Of a stretch of DNA of 64,000 bases, positions 29,660-39,025 are shown piece by piece. The DNA is from Paraburkholderia ginsengiterrae (GTDB lineage Bacteria > Pseudomonadota > Gammaproteobacteria > Burkholderiales > Burkholderiaceae). The stretch is from contig NZ_LXKA01000338.1 of assembly GCF_001645125.1 (NCBI RefSeq), positions 124,001 through 188,000 of the forward strand, in the 5' to 3' direction. The notes beneath the pieces are model-generated. The model was not told the DNA's origin. It worked only from the letters and a program-made list of their open reading frames with translations, and did no database searches. Positions within the stretch are counted from its first letter, which is position 1. Each line of letters starts with the position of its first letter. A program made the translations under genes and the position numbers.

Positions 29660-32113
29660 CTAGCCGAGATTGAGCGGATTCACATGCCAGATATTGCGCG
29701 CATACTCGCCAATCGTGCGGTCCGACGAAAACTGCCCCATGCCGGCCACATTCTCGATCGCACTTTCAGCCCACGCGCGCTTGTCGACATAGCGGGCATC
29801 CACGTCGTTCTGTGCCTTCGCAAACGCGGCGAAATCGGCCAGCACCATGTAGTGATCGCCCCAATCGACCAGCGTGTGGAAAATATCCGCAAAGCGCCGC
29901 TGATCGTGCGGTGAAAAGTAGCCTGAGCGGATCTGGTCGAGCGCCATGCGCAGTTCCGGGTTCTCTTCGTAAATCTGCCGCGGCCGGTAGCCGGCGGCGC
30001 GCAGGCTGTCCACTTCGTCGGCGGTGTGGCCGAAGATGAAGATGTTCTCGCGGCCCACCGCGTCGCAGATCTCGATGTTGGCGCCGTCCATCGTGCCGAT
30101 CGTCAACGCGCCGTTGAGGGCGAGCTTCATGTTGCCGGTGCCCGATGCTTCCGTGCCGGCCGTCGAAATCTGCTCCGACAGATCGGCCGCCGGGATGATC
30201 AGCTCGGCCACGCTCACGCCGTAGTTAGGCACGAACACCACCTTCAGCCGGTCGCCGATCAGCGGATCGTGATTGACCTTATGACCGACGTCGCCGATCA
30301 GCTTGATGATCGTCTTCGCCATCCGGTACGCGGACGCGGCCTTGCCGGCGAACATCACCACGCGCGGCACCCAGTCGCGCTCGGGGTTCGCGCGAATCTG
30401 GTTGTAGCGCACGATCACGTGCAGCACGTTGAGCAGTTGCCGCTTGTATTCGTGAATCCGTTTGACCTGCAAATCGAAAAGCGCGTCCGGATCGAACTGC
30501 TGTTTCGTGTGATGCGCGAGCCGCTCCACGAGCCGCAATTTGTTCTGCCGCTTCGCTTCACGGAAGGCCTCGATAAACCCGCTGTCGTTGCGCAGATTGC
30601 GCAGTTGCTCCAGCTCGAACAGGTTGCTGCGCCAATGCCTGCCAATCTGCTGATCGATCAGCGACGACAGCGACGGGCTCGCCTGCGCGAGCCAGCGGCG
30701 CGGCGTGATGCCGTTGGTCACATTGGTGAAGCGGTCCGGATAGAGGCGCGCGAAGTCGGCGAAGATATTGCGTGTCATCAGTTGCGAATGCAGCTTCGAC
30801 ACGCCGTTCACCTTGTGGCTCGCCACGATTGCCAGATACGCCATGCGCACGCGCCGCTGGCCGTATTCGTCGACGAGCGAGATGCGGCGGATCATCTCGC
30901 CGTCGTGGTTCGATTGCGCGCTGACGTGCTTGAGAAACTCCGCATTGATCTCGAAGATGATCTCGAGATGCCGCGGCAGCAGGCGCGCCAACATTTCGAC
31001 GTCCCAGGTTTCGAGCGCTTCGGGCATCAACGTGTGGTTCGTGTACGAAAAGATCTGCGTGACATGGCTCCACGCCTTGTCCCACTGTAGATGATGGACG
31101 TCCACCAGCAAGCGCATCAGCTCGGGAATCGCCAGCACCGGGTGCGTATCGTTCAGATGCACCGCCACTTTTTCGGAGAAGCGCCCGAACGTGCTGTGCG
31201 TGCGCTGATAGCGGCGAATCAGATCCTGCATGGTCGCCGAGACGAAAAAGTATTCCTGCCGCAAGCGCAGTTCGCGGCCGGCCGGCGTCGAGTCGTCCGG
31301 ATACAGCAGGCGCGACACATTCTCCGACATGTTCTTCGTGTCGACCGCGTTGCGATAGTCGCCGCGATTGAACGCGCCGAGATCGAGCTCGTCGGTCGCG
31401 CGTGCCGACCACAGGCGCAGCGTGTTGGTGGCGTCCGTCGCGTAGCCCGGAATGACAGTGTCGTAGGCGGTGGCGTTCACATGCTCCGTGTCGATCCATT
31501 CGACATGCTCGCCTCGCTGTACCGTGCGCCCGCCAAAGTGCACCATGTACTTGATCTCGGGCCGTGGAAATTCCCATGGATTGCCCGCGCGCAGCCAGTA
31601 GTCCGGCGCTTCGACCTGTTCGCCGTTGACGATCTGCTGGCGGAACATGCCGTACTCGTAACGGATCCCGTAGCCGAACCCCGGAATGCCAAGCGTCGCC
31701 ATCGAGTCGAGAAAGCACGCCGCCAGCCGGCCCAGGCCGCCGTTGCCGAGCGCGGCGTCCGGTTCGATTTCGGCCAGCATGTCCATGTCGACGCCCAGGC
31801 TCGCGAGCGCCTCCTTCATCTGGTCGTGAATGCCGAGCGCGAGCAACGCGTTCGTGAAAGTCCGGCCGATCAGGAATTCCATGGACAGGTAGTAGACGCG
31901 CTTCACGTCCTGTTCGTATTGCAGGCGCGTGGTCTTCATCCAGCGCGCGACCAGCCGGTCGCGCACGGCCAGCGCGGCGGCATGCAGCCAGTCATGCGGA
32001 TGCGCGGTGACGGCGTCCTTGCCGACGCCGTACATCATGCGATTGGAAATAGAGCGCCGTAGCGCGTCGACGGTACTGTTGAGCTGGTCGAATTCCAGAT
32101 CGACGGTTGTCAT
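29660..32113 (-). CDS. glgP: Glycogen/starch phosphorylase
   Basis: An 817-residue PLP enzyme, full family length, releasing glucose-1-phosphate from glycogen or maltodextrin. The VYYLSMEFLIGR and EPDAALGNGGLGRLAACFLDSMA (seen as EPDAALGNGGLGRL plus AACFLDSMATLGIP) motifs and the pyridoxal-phosphate lysine in EASGTGNMKLALNGALTIGT are intact. The ATG at 32113 is chosen because GGAGG lies six bases upstream; the open frame extends further without support. It stands alone here, not with other glg genes. Confidence 0.95.
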   Translation of the reverse strand: MTTVDLEFDQLNSTVDALRRSISNRMMYGVGKDAVTAHPHDWLHAAALAVRDRLVARWMKTTRLQYEQDVKRVYYLSMEFLIGRTFTNALLALGIHDQMKEALASLGVDMDMLAEIEPDAALGNGGLGRLAACFLDSMATLGIPGFGYGIRYEYGMFRQQIVNGEQVEAPDYWLRAGNPWEFPRPEIKYMVHFGGRTVQRGEHVEWIDTEHVNATAYDTVIPGYATDATNTLRLWSARATDELDLGAFNRGDYRNAVDTKNMSENVSRLLYPDDSTPAGRELRLRQEYFFVSATMQDLIRRYQRTHSTFGRFSEKVAVHLNDTHPVLAIPELMRLLVDVHHLQWDKAWSHVTQIFSYTNHTLMPEALETWDVEMLARLLPRHLEIIFEINAEFLKHVSAQSNHDGEMIRRISLVDEYGQRRVRMAYLAIVASHKVNGVSKLHSQLMTRNIFADFARLYPDRFTNVTNGITPRRWLAQASPSLSSLIDQQIGRHWRSNLFELEQLRNLRNDSGFIEAFREAKRQNKLRLVERLAHHTKQQFDPDALFDLQVKRIHEYKRQLLNVLHVIVRYNQIRANPERDWVPRVVMFAGKAASAYRMAKTIIKLIGDVGHKVNHDPLIGDRLKVVFVPNYGVSVAELIIPAADLSEQISTAGTEASGTGNMKLALNGALTIGTMDGANIEICDAVGRENIFIFGHTADEVDSLRAAGYRPRQIYEENPELRMALDQIRSGYFSPHDQRRFADIFHTLVDWGDHYMVLADFAAFAKAQNDVDARYVDKRAWAESAIENVAGMGQFSSDRTIGEYARNIWHVNPLNLG

Positions 32114-32697
32114 CGAAGCCTCCGGGGAAAAGCGACGCGGGCTGCGCGAACCGCACAGGTGACGGGCGGGAGGCACGTCCCGGTCAGGTGAGTGAACAAA
32201 CAGAGTAGGACATTTTAAGACTACCCGGCGTCGGCGGACATCGGCAAGCACGAGCGGTAAGCTCACGCACATGCCATGCCCGGCGCCAAACCGCGCCGCA
32301 CCGTCTGTTTTGCACGGGCGAGGTGCAGGTCGTGTGTGAGCGGCACAGCTCATGTGCATCGGCCGTCGCAAAACAGGTAACGAGTGGCGAACGGCCGGGA
32401 ACGCAGCAACGGGAATGCCCTGCCATTATTTTTTTGCCGCATGACGCGCGGATGACCGCGTCGACCGCTTCAGCGCGTGGTCAAATCGGCGCGCCTCGTC
32501 TGCCAGGCGGGTGTACCGGAAGTGCACGCGCCGGCGAGCGCGCGCGCGAATTCAAAGTGGCCGTGCGGGCCTGACCGTTAGTTGCATTATAGACGGCCAA
32601 GGCGCATCCCTTCTGCCCGTTTCCCAGCACGATTTCCACGTCTCTGCAACAATCGCTTAACTCGCCGCGCATCAATCCCGACCAGCAGGTTCAGGTC
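32114..32697. other. Intergenic region without a recognised gene
   Basis: About 580 bp between two divergent genes (glycogen phosphorylase and the MFS transporter). No convincing coding frame, RNA gene or repeat is seen; it presumably holds both promoters. Confidence 0.5.
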
Positions 32698-34206
32698 ATG
32701 CGCGTCGCGTTCCTTGCAACCCTGCCGTCCGCGCGCCGTGCTCCTCGACCGGTCCGGCGCATCGGCGTGCCCACCTCGACGAGCCACGCCTTGTCCGACC
32801 AATCCAGCGCCGCCCCGCCGTTCCCCGCGGACGGCCCGATGTCCGCAGCCAACCGCCGCGCGATGGCGGCGATCATGCTCGCCGTCGCGCTCGCCACGCT
32901 CGACACCGCCATCGCCAACACCGCCCTGCCCGCCATTGCCGCCGACTTGCATGCGGCGCCCGCGGCGTCGGTGTGGATTATCAACGCCTATCAGCTCGCG
33001 ATGGTCGCGACCCTGCTGCCGCTCGCCGCGCTCGGCGATATCGTCGGGCACCGGCGCATCTATATCAGCGGCATCGCGCTGTTCACGCTGGCGTCGCTGG
33101 CGTGCTCAATGGCGCCGACCCTGCCGCTGCTGGCCGCCGCGCGCGTCGTCCAGGGCCTCGGCGCGAGCGCGATCATGAGTGTCAATACCGCGCTGATCCG
33201 CTATCTGTATCCGCCGCACCGGCTCGGCCGCGGCCTCGGCACCAATGCGCTGATCGTCGGCGTATCGTTCGCGGTCGGGCCGACGGTGGCGTCGCTGATT
33301 CTGTCCGTGGCCTCGTGGCCGTGGCTGTTCGCGGTCAACGTGCCGCTCGGCCTGCTGGCGTTGAGCTTTGCATGGCCGGCGTTGCCGCACACGGAGCGCG
33401 GCAGGCACAACTTCGATCGAGTCGCGGCGCTGCTCAACGTCATCACCTTCGCCGCCCTGATCTTCACGCTGGGCGAAGCGGCCCAGCGCGCGCCGACGCA
33501 ACTGGTGCTGAGCGCGGCGGCGCTTGCGCTGGTCTTTGGCCTGTTGCTGATACGCCGCGAAGCGGGCCACCCGGCGCCGATGCTGCCGGTCGATCTGTTC
33601 AGGCGGCCGGTGTTCGCCTTGTCGGCGGTCACTGCCGTGTGCTCGTTCGCCGCGCAGGGGCTGGCGTTCGTCTCGCTGCCCTTCTACTTCGAAGACGTGC
33701 TCCAGCGCAGCCAGGTCGAGACCGGCTTTCTGATGACACCCTGGCCAGTCGTGGTCGCGCTCGCTGCACCGCTGGCCGGCAGTCTGTCCGACCGTTACCC
33801 GCCTGGCTTGCTGGGCGCGATCGGACTGGCAGTGCTGTCGGCGGGGATGGCGTCGCTGGCGCTCCTGCCAGTGCACCCTCACGTGCTCGACATCGGCATT
33901 CGCATGGCGATATGCGGCGCGGGCTTCGGCTTCTTCCAGTCGCCCAATCTGAAGGCGTTGATGGCGAGCGCGCCGCCCGAACGCAGCGGCGGTGCGAGCG
34001 GCATCGTCGCGACCGCACGGCTGATCGGCCAGGCCACGGGCGCGGCGCTGGTCGCCTTGAGCTTCAGCATTGCCGGCCGGCACGGGCCGACGCTCGCGCT
34101 GGGCGCCGGCGCCTTCTTCGCGGGTGCAGCGAGCCTGGCAAGCGGACTGCGGTTGCTGGCGCCGTCGCACCGGTCGGGGCAGCCAGTGAAAGCGTCGATG
34201 AAATAG
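32698..34206 (+). CDS. MFS transporter, DHA2 (14-TM) drug exporter type
   Basis: A 502-residue major-facilitator exporter. TM1 with LATLDTAIANTALPAIA and motif A GDIVGHRRIYISG are diagnostic for the EmrB/QacA (DHA2) branch; motif C-like GVSFAVGPTVASLIL follows. The frame opens at ATG 32698 (AGG just upstream) but the first 47 residues are Arg/Pro/Ser-rich, so the ATG at 32839 (MSAANRRA) is a serious alternative start. It ends at a strong shared terminator. Substrate unknown. Confidence 0.88.
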   Translation: MRVAFLATLPSARRAPRPVRRIGVPTSTSHALSDQSSAAPPFPADGPMSAANRRAMAAIMLAVALATLDTAIANTALPAIAADLHAAPAASVWIINAYQLAMVATLLPLAALGDIVGHRRIYISGIALFTLASLACSMAPTLPLLAAARVVQGLGASAIMSVNTALIRYLYPPHRLGRGLGTNALIVGVSFAVGPTVASLILSVASWPWLFAVNVPLGLLALSFAWPALPHTERGRHNFDRVAALLNVITFAALIFTLGEAAQRAPTQLVLSAAALALVFGLLLIRREAGHPAPMLPVDLFRRPVFALSAVTAVCSFAAQGLAFVSLPFYFEDVLQRSQVETGFLMTPWPVVVALAAPLAGSLSDRYPPGLLGAIGLAVLSAGMASLALLPVHPHVLDIGIRMAICGAGFGFFQSPNLKALMASAPPERSGGASGIVATARLIGQATGAALVALSFSIAGRHGPTLALGAGAFFAGAASLASGLRLLAPSHRSGQPVKASMK

Positions 34207-34207
34207 A

Positions 34208-34243
34208 AAAGCGGCCGTACCGGAGTGACGGTACGGCCGCTTT
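34208..34243. terminator. Bidirectional intrinsic terminator
   Basis: A perfect 14-bp stem, AAAGCGGCCGTACC (34208-34221) and GGTACGGCCGCTTT (34230-34243), with an 8-nt loop. It lies two bases after the MFS stop and serves both it and the convergent threonine aldolase gene. Confidence 0.85.
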
Positions 34244-34313
34244 GCCTGTTGACGCGCCCTGATTGATTGCGTGCGACGCGTGGGCCCAACCCACGCCAAC
34301 TCGCACCAACTAC

Positions 34314-35321
34314 TTACTGCGCCGCGAAATACCCCTTCACCGCGGCGACGAATGTATCGATATCCTCGCGCGACACATCCTTATGCGTCACAAAGCGCGA
34401 CGCATACAGCATCTGCGTGAGAATGCCGCGTTCCTTGAGCCACGCTTCGAGCGGCGCGCAATGCTGCTGCGGAAACTGCGCGAACACCATATTGGTCGCC
34501 ACCGACTGCACCTTGACCTGCTCGATCGCGCCCAGCCCCGCTGCCAGATGCTCGGCGTTGTCGTGATCGTCGGCGAGACGCTCGACGTTGTGGTCCAGCG
34601 CGTACAGACACGCCGCCGCCAGCACGCCGGCCTGGCGCATGCCGCCGCCCAGCACCTTGCGCCAGCGATGCGCCACGTCGATCAGCGCCTGGCTGCCGAC
34701 CAGCACCGAGCCCACCGGCGCGCCGAGGCCCTTCGAAAAACAGATCGACACGGAATCGAACGGCTCGCACAGCGCCGCGACCGGTTTGCCCGACGCGACC
34801 GCCGCGTTGTAGACGCGCGCGCCGTCGAGGTGCAGGGACAAACCGCGCTGCCGCGCAAGCTGCGTGGCCTCGGCGACATAAGCGGCCGGCAGCACCTTGC
34901 CGCCGATGGTGTTTTCCAGCGCCAGCAACCGCGTGCGCGCGAAGTGATTGTCGATCGGCTTGATCGCCGCGGCGACCTTTTCCAGCGGGATCGAACCGTC
35001 CGCGGCGTTTTCGAGCGGCTGTGGCTGGATGCTGCCGAGCAGCGCCGCGCCGCCGCCTTCGTACTTATAGGTGTGCGCCAGTTGACCGACGATATATTCG
35101 TCGCCGCGCGCGCAGTGCGCCATCAAGGCAGCAAGGTTGCTTTGCGTGCCGCTCGGGAAAAACAGCCCCGCTTCCTTGCCGGTGCGTTGCGCGACCGTGG
35201 CCTGCAAGCGGATCACGGTGGGGTCGTCGCCCCAGACATCGTCGCCGACTTCGGCGGCAGACATGGCCGCGAGCATGGCCGCGGTCGGACGGGTGACGGT
35301 ATCGCTGCGCAAATCGATCAT
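34314..35321 (-). CDS. ltaE: Low-specificity L-threonine aldolase
   Basis: A 335-residue fold-type I PLP enzyme cleaving L-threonine (and allo-threonine) to glycine and acetaldehyde. MIDLRSDTVTRPTAAM is the hallmark N-terminus; SGTQSNLAAL, HLDGARVYNAAV and the PLP lysine in ICFSKGLGAPVGS are intact. The ATG at 35321 fits the family start; an upstream extension to 35459 would add unrelated sequence. Single gene. Confidence 0.94.
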   Translation of the reverse strand: MIDLRSDTVTRPTAAMLAAMSAAEVGDDVWGDDPTVIRLQATVAQRTGKEAGLFFPSGTQSNLAALMAHCARGDEYIVGQLAHTYKYEGGGAALLGSIQPQPLENAADGSIPLEKVAAAIKPIDNHFARTRLLALENTIGGKVLPAAYVAEATQLARQRGLSLHLDGARVYNAAVASGKPVAALCEPFDSVSICFSKGLGAPVGSVLVGSQALIDVAHRWRKVLGGGMRQAGVLAAACLYALDHNVERLADDHDNAEHLAAGLGAIEQVKVQSVATNMVFAQFPQQHCAPLEAWLKERGILTQMLYASRFVTHKDVSREDIDTFVAAVKGYFAAQ

Positions 35322-35511
35322 TGTGTGTCTCTGTGCGTCGAGGGTTGATAGCCGGGCTGACAGTTTGGCAGGTAGCCTGGCGATTAGCCGGCTACGGCCG
35401 CCCGGCGCACCGCATCGCTTGAAGCAATGGGCGGCCGAAGCGCCGGCGGGTTGAGCCACACAGTATATTCACAATTGACGCCGCGCTGCATTGGCGCTCA
35501 CACGGCGCTTG

Positions 35512-35545
35512 AGGGACGCTTCAGGGACGCTTCAGGGACGCCTCA
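35512..35545. repeat. Short tandem repeat, three copies of an 11-bp unit
   Basis: GAGGGACGCTTCA is followed by GGGACGCTTCA and GGGACGCCTCA. The array lies at and just beyond the stop codon of the LysM lipoprotein gene, so unit number changes would alter its 3' end. Confidence 0.6.
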
Positions 35546-36292
35546 GCCGCCCGACCTCGGCAACCACGCGAGCGGATCGACCGGCTGGCCGTTCTGGCGG
35601 ACCTCGAACTGGATCGACGCGACGCCGTGGCTATCCGCCCCGACTTCGCCGATCGTCTGCCCTTGCGCGACCGCGTCGCCCTCCTTGACGAGCAGCGTGC
35701 TGTTCTGCCCATAGGCGGTGATCAGCGAGTCGTCGTGTTTGATGATGATGAGCGGCCCATACGACTCGATCCCGGTGCCGGCGTAGACCACGCGTCCCGT
35801 GGCGGCGGCCTTGACCGGGTCGCCGGGTCGCCCGCCGATCACGATGCCGTTCGACCTGCCCGGTGCGAACGTCCTCAGTACCGGCCCGCGCAGCGGCCAT
35901 TGCAGCACGCCCTGCTGCGGACCTGCGGAGGCGGTGGGCGGGGACGGCGTGACGCTGACCGGCGGCGTCACCACGCTGCCAGAGGCCATCGGTGGGGACA
36001 CGCGCAGCACTTGCCCCGGACTGACGGTTGCGTTGGCCGGCAGACCGTTCCACCCCGCGACTTCCTGGATTTTGCGGCCATATGCCGACGCAATGCCGCC
36101 GAGCGTATCGCCCGGATTGACGCGATAGAACCCGGCGGGAACCGGAACCGTGCCGAGTGTGGTCGGGCGGGACGGTGTACTGCTGTAGAACGGCGTGCTT
36201 TCCCACGGCATGGTCGTACAGCCGCTCATGATCACGCCAAGCGCGACCGCCATCAGGAACCGGCTCGCCATCCATTGCCCTTGTCTTGTCAT
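35543..36292 (-). CDS. LysM and degenerate LytM/M23 lipoprotein, NlpD-like
   Basis: A 249-residue envelope lipoprotein: signal with lipobox IMSGC (Cys25), a LysM peptidoglycan-binding domain at about 55-99 (YRVNPGDTLGGIASAYG), a Pro/Ser linker, and an M23/LytM domain at about 128-245. All four zinc-ligand positions are changed: Asn148 and Val151 replace the His and Asp of HxxxD, and Gln196 and Gln228 replace the two histidines of the later motifs. It therefore cannot be an ordinary metallopeptidase and should be an amidase activator like NlpD or EnvC. GAGGAAA precedes the ATG. Confidence 0.85.
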   Translation of the reverse strand: MTRQGQWMASRFLMAVALGVIMSGCTTMPWESTPFYSSTPSRPTTLGTVPVPAGFYRVNPGDTLGGIASAYGRKIQEVAGWNGLPANATVSPGQVLRVSPPMASGSVVTPPVSVTPSPPTASAGPQQGVLQWPLRGPVLRTFAPGRSNGIVIGGRPGDPVKAAATGRVVYAGTGIESYGPLIIIKHDDSLITAYGQNSTLLVKEGDAVAQGQTIGEVGADSHGVASIQFEVRQNGQPVDPLAWLPRSGG

Positions 36293-36461
36293 GTGATTTT
36301 CCTCGATGCTTTATTCAATCAATCGGATTCAATCGCTGCCCAAGCATTTGCCGTGCCGCTCACGCCGAGCACACCGCAGTGGTCAATCCACTATCCATTA
36401 TCCCGCCGATACGCGGCCGCGCCGACGCCGGTATGGCATCAGGACGCGCCAATGCCGGCGT

Positions 36462-36773
36462 TCACACGCTGCCCGCCGCCTCGACCACCAGTATGCGCGC
36501 CGCGCCGATCGGATGAGCCACGTGTTCGGTGCCCGCCGAGGCGTAGAACACGTCGCCCGTTTCCAGAACGGCCGACTGCTCGACGCCGTCTTGCCGATAG
36601 CGCATCTCGACGCGGCCATCGAGTACCGCGAACACTTCCTCGCCGTCGTTGACGTGCCATTTGTACGGCTGGTCTGTCCAATGCAGGCGCGTCGTGATGC
36701 CACCCATGTTGGCGATATCGAGCGCGCCCCAGGCACGCTCCGCGGTAAAGCTCCTGCTGCGAATGATCTTCAT
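36462..36773 (-). CDS. Small single-domain cupin protein
   Basis: A 103-residue cupin_2 beta-barrel. HVNDGEEVFAVLDGRVEMRY carries the first cupin motif and GDVFYASAGTEHVA the second, with the metal-type His/Glu largely present. The start is ATG 36773 or a GTG two codons upstream. No operon partner indicates its substrate; comparable proteins are sugar or small-molecule binders. Confidence 0.8.
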   Translation of the reverse strand: MKIIRSRSFTAERAWGALDIANMGGITTRLHWTDQPYKWHVNDGEEVFAVLDGRVEMRYRQDGVEQSAVLETGDVFYASAGTEHVAHPIGAARILVVEAAGSV

Positions 36774-36935
36774 GGTCACCAGACTGTTGAGAAAGGCGGC
36801 GCCGGCCAGCCGTTATTCATGCACATGACAGGCCGCCGGACCCGGCGCGCGCCGGCATTCCGGCTGGCCCCATTATAGTTCTGATGACCGGCCCGCCCGC
36901 CGCAGCAAGGCCGAGCCGCCGGATTGGTGTGAGTA

Positions 36936-36963
36936 TTGAATCATTTTAGTGCTCGCCTATACT
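36936..36963 (+). promoter_or_regulatory. Sigma70-type promoter
   Basis: TTGAAT (36936-36941), a 16-bp spacer, TATACT (36958-36963). It lies about 60 bp before the 106-residue gene and in the same direction. Confidence 0.6.
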
Positions 36964-37021
36964 CAGACTTAATGTGCGCTGCACCGTAAGCAAAACGACT
37001 GGATACTGAGAGGAGTCGGGG

Positions 37022-37342
37022 ATGAACAATGCCACCTTTCTGGCCGTGCAACTGAACGTCGACGATGTTGCGGCGTCACCCGGTCTGGTCGAATTGCTGA
37101 ACACCCACCTCATTTTTGCCGCCGACGTGGCCGAAGCCGCCGACGCCCTGGTGCAACTGGCCAGCATCGCGGGCCTGTCGAGCGGCGTGGAAGCCAGCGT
37201 CAGCATTCCCGCTGTGGCAATCGAAAGGCTGCGCGAGGCGCTCGACAATCTGAGCGGCTACGACGAATCCTGGCTGCTCGCCCTTGAACCGAGCCGCGCG
37301 CTCTTCGACGACATCGGCCGCCGGCAGCGCACTTTGCATTAG
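37022..37342 (+). CDS. Hypothetical 106-residue protein
   Basis: Not recognised. A small, acidic, mostly helical protein without signal peptide or membrane segment (MNNATFLAVQLNVDD at the start, ALEPSRALFDDIGRR near the end). A good ribosome-binding site, AGGAG, and a near-consensus promoter upstream make it a real gene. It precedes the DUF2968 gene by 171 bp on the same strand and may share its transcript. Confidence 0.75.
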   Translation: MNNATFLAVQLNVDDVAASPGLVELLNTHLIFAADVAEAADALVQLASIAGLSSGVEASVSIPAVAIERLREALDNLSGYDESWLLALEPSRALFDDIGRRQRTLH

Positions 37343-37513
37343 CAACGCCACGCCAGGGGAATGCTCGCGCATAGCGGCACGCCCTGGCGTTTGCTCACCG
37401 GCGCCGCCTGTCCGCCACGTTTCGCTCACCGCCCGGCTTGCGCGGCCAACCGGCATGCTTCACCGCCGGCGCCCTTTGCAGGCCTCGGCCGAAGTCAACC
37501 GGAGGGAACAGCC

Positions 37514-38257
37514 GTGAAAAGTCTCCTGAACCGCCGCAGCGTGCTGGCAGGCCCGTCGCATCTCGTGCAGATCGCGCGGGAACACGCCGCCAATCCCGTT
37601 TTGCCCGACGACAAGGACGAAACAGCATTCGCAGCCACCGATTCGTCGGCTGTGCCGACCTCGCCGGCTGAGCCGGTACGGCCGGTGACGACATTGCGGC
37701 CGGTGCCGGTGGTGCCGTCGCCAGTCTATACGCGCGGCGTGCAGATTGCCGACACGGCGGAAGTCGAATGGCTCTGCAAAGAAGAAGCGCTGACACCGTT
37801 TCGCGTGTTCCGCAGCTTCGACTACTCGGTCAGCCTGCTCTTTCACGCGAAGGAACTGGCCTACTACATCGCGCTATATCAGGACGGCTCGCTGTGGCGC
37901 GCGCTGAAAGCCCCCGACCTCGAAGCCGCCGAAGGCGCCTTTCATCATTTCGAGGAACAGGCCACCCGGCTCTCGGACGGCGAAACCCGCCGCGCGCAGC
38001 TGGAGGCGCAGAACGAGCAGCTGGCGCGTATGATCGCGAGTTCCGAGGCGCAGGCCGAACGGCTGCGCAACGATCTGCAGCGGCGTGGCGCGCAGGAGCA
38101 AACAGTGTCGAGCCGGCAGCACCAGGTGCGCAAGGAAGTCGCGCAACTGGAAGCGCAACGCGTCGCCGCGCAGGCCCATCTGAACAAGGCGCATCGGCAG
38201 ATTCATCAGCTCAATCTGGCGAGCAATGAAGCGATTCCGCATTTGCCGGGTCGCTGA
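37514..38257 (+). CDS. DUF2968 family protein
   Basis: A 247-residue cytoplasmic protein. The start is a GTG at 37514 preceded by GGAGGG; the frame is open earlier but without a site. A Pro/Thr/Val-rich linker (about 40-75) precedes a globular part (FRSFDYSVSLLFHAKELAYY, YQDGSLWRALKA) and a long C-terminal coiled coil (about 125-235, Gln/Arg/Ala-rich). This layout is DUF2968, found mainly in Burkholderiaceae; function unknown. A terminator follows at 38349-38382. Confidence 0.82.
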   Translation: MKSLLNRRSVLAGPSHLVQIAREHAANPVLPDDKDETAFAATDSSAVPTSPAEPVRPVTTLRPVPVVPSPVYTRGVQIADTAEVEWLCKEEALTPFRVFRSFDYSVSLLFHAKELAYYIALYQDGSLWRALKAPDLEAAEGAFHHFEEQATRLSDGETRRAQLEAQNEQLARMIASSEAQAERLRNDLQRRGAQEQTVSSRQHQVRKEVAQLEAQRVAAQAHLNKAHRQIHQLNLASNEAIPHLPGR

Positions 38258-38348
38258 CCATCGGGCGTCGGGAATCGCGCGTTGACAACGGCGCGCTGTT
38301 CCCTGCGCATGACTTGCGCGCACTTCCAGGCCACTGCGCCGCACAACA

Positions 38349-38382
38349 AAAAACGCCGCCCGGCAAGCCGGACGGCGTTTTT
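38349..38382. terminator. Bidirectional intrinsic terminator
   Basis: A 16-bp stem, AAAAACGCCGCCCGGC and GCCGGACGGCGTTTTT, with a 2-nt loop and one G-T pair. It separates the DUF2968 gene (plus) from the DUF4148 gene (minus). Confidence 0.85.
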
Positions 38383-38438
38383 CATTTGCAGCACGCGGCC
38401 GGTTAGTCAGGCGGCGTTTGCAGCAGCTTCAGCGCGAA

Positions 38439-38756
38439 TTAGTTGCCGAAGTAGATCGAGTTGCGATCCTTGCCGACCACCGGACGACCGGCTTCCGAGG
38501 TGCCGGCCGTCGGTGCGCCATAGCCGCTGTTGGCAGCTTGGGCGGTGCCTTCCTGAGCATCGACGCGGGCTTGTGCGGCCTGCAGTTGCGCCGGGTAGGT
38601 GATGTTATCGCCAGCCGGGTTGTAGCCAGCCTTTTCGAGCTGCACCAGTTCGGCGCGAACTTGAGCGCGCGTGACCGGCTGGTTCGATTGGGCGAACGAT
38701 GCGACAGGAGCGACCAGAGCGGCGGCGACGACAACAGCAGAGATAAGAGTCTTCAT
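38439..38756 (-). CDS. DUF4148 exported protein
   Basis: A 105-residue secreted protein: a classic signal peptide ending in ASFAQ, then the DUF4148 core TRAQVRAELVQLEKAGYNPA, then a Gln/Ala/Gly-rich tail. DUF4148 proteins are abundant in Burkholderia-type genomes and are often stress-induced; no molecular role is known. GGAGG lies before the ATG. Single gene with a 270-bp upstream region. Confidence 0.9.
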   Translation of the reverse strand: MKTLISAVVVAAALVAPVASFAQSNQPVTRAQVRAELVQLEKAGYNPAGDNITYPAQLQAAQARVDAQEGTAQAANSGYGAPTAGTSEAGRPVVGKDRNSIYFGN

Positions 38757-39025
38757 GATGTAAACCTCCAGAACTTGTATTTGAATCGCTTTGGGCTCGT
38801 TGTCCCGTAGCGCTTAAGTAGAAGTCTAGGAGCGTCGACATCCAGGGGAAACCCCTAAAACCATGAAACTCTATTCCGAATTCTGCAACAGTTTAATAAC
38901 GATTCGCCGCGGGGCCACTTGTCGCACTGTTCTCAGCAACAATCGCCAATCTAGAATTTCAAGCGCTAATAAAGCCCGGCACGCCTTGCTGGAAGGACGC
39001 GCCAGGACTTGATTCAAACGCCGGT

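Noticed and set aside
30026-32062. Two long plus-strand frames opposite glycogen phosphorylase
   Set aside because: Shadows with His/Arg/Val bias; the phosphorylase motifs are all on the minus strand.
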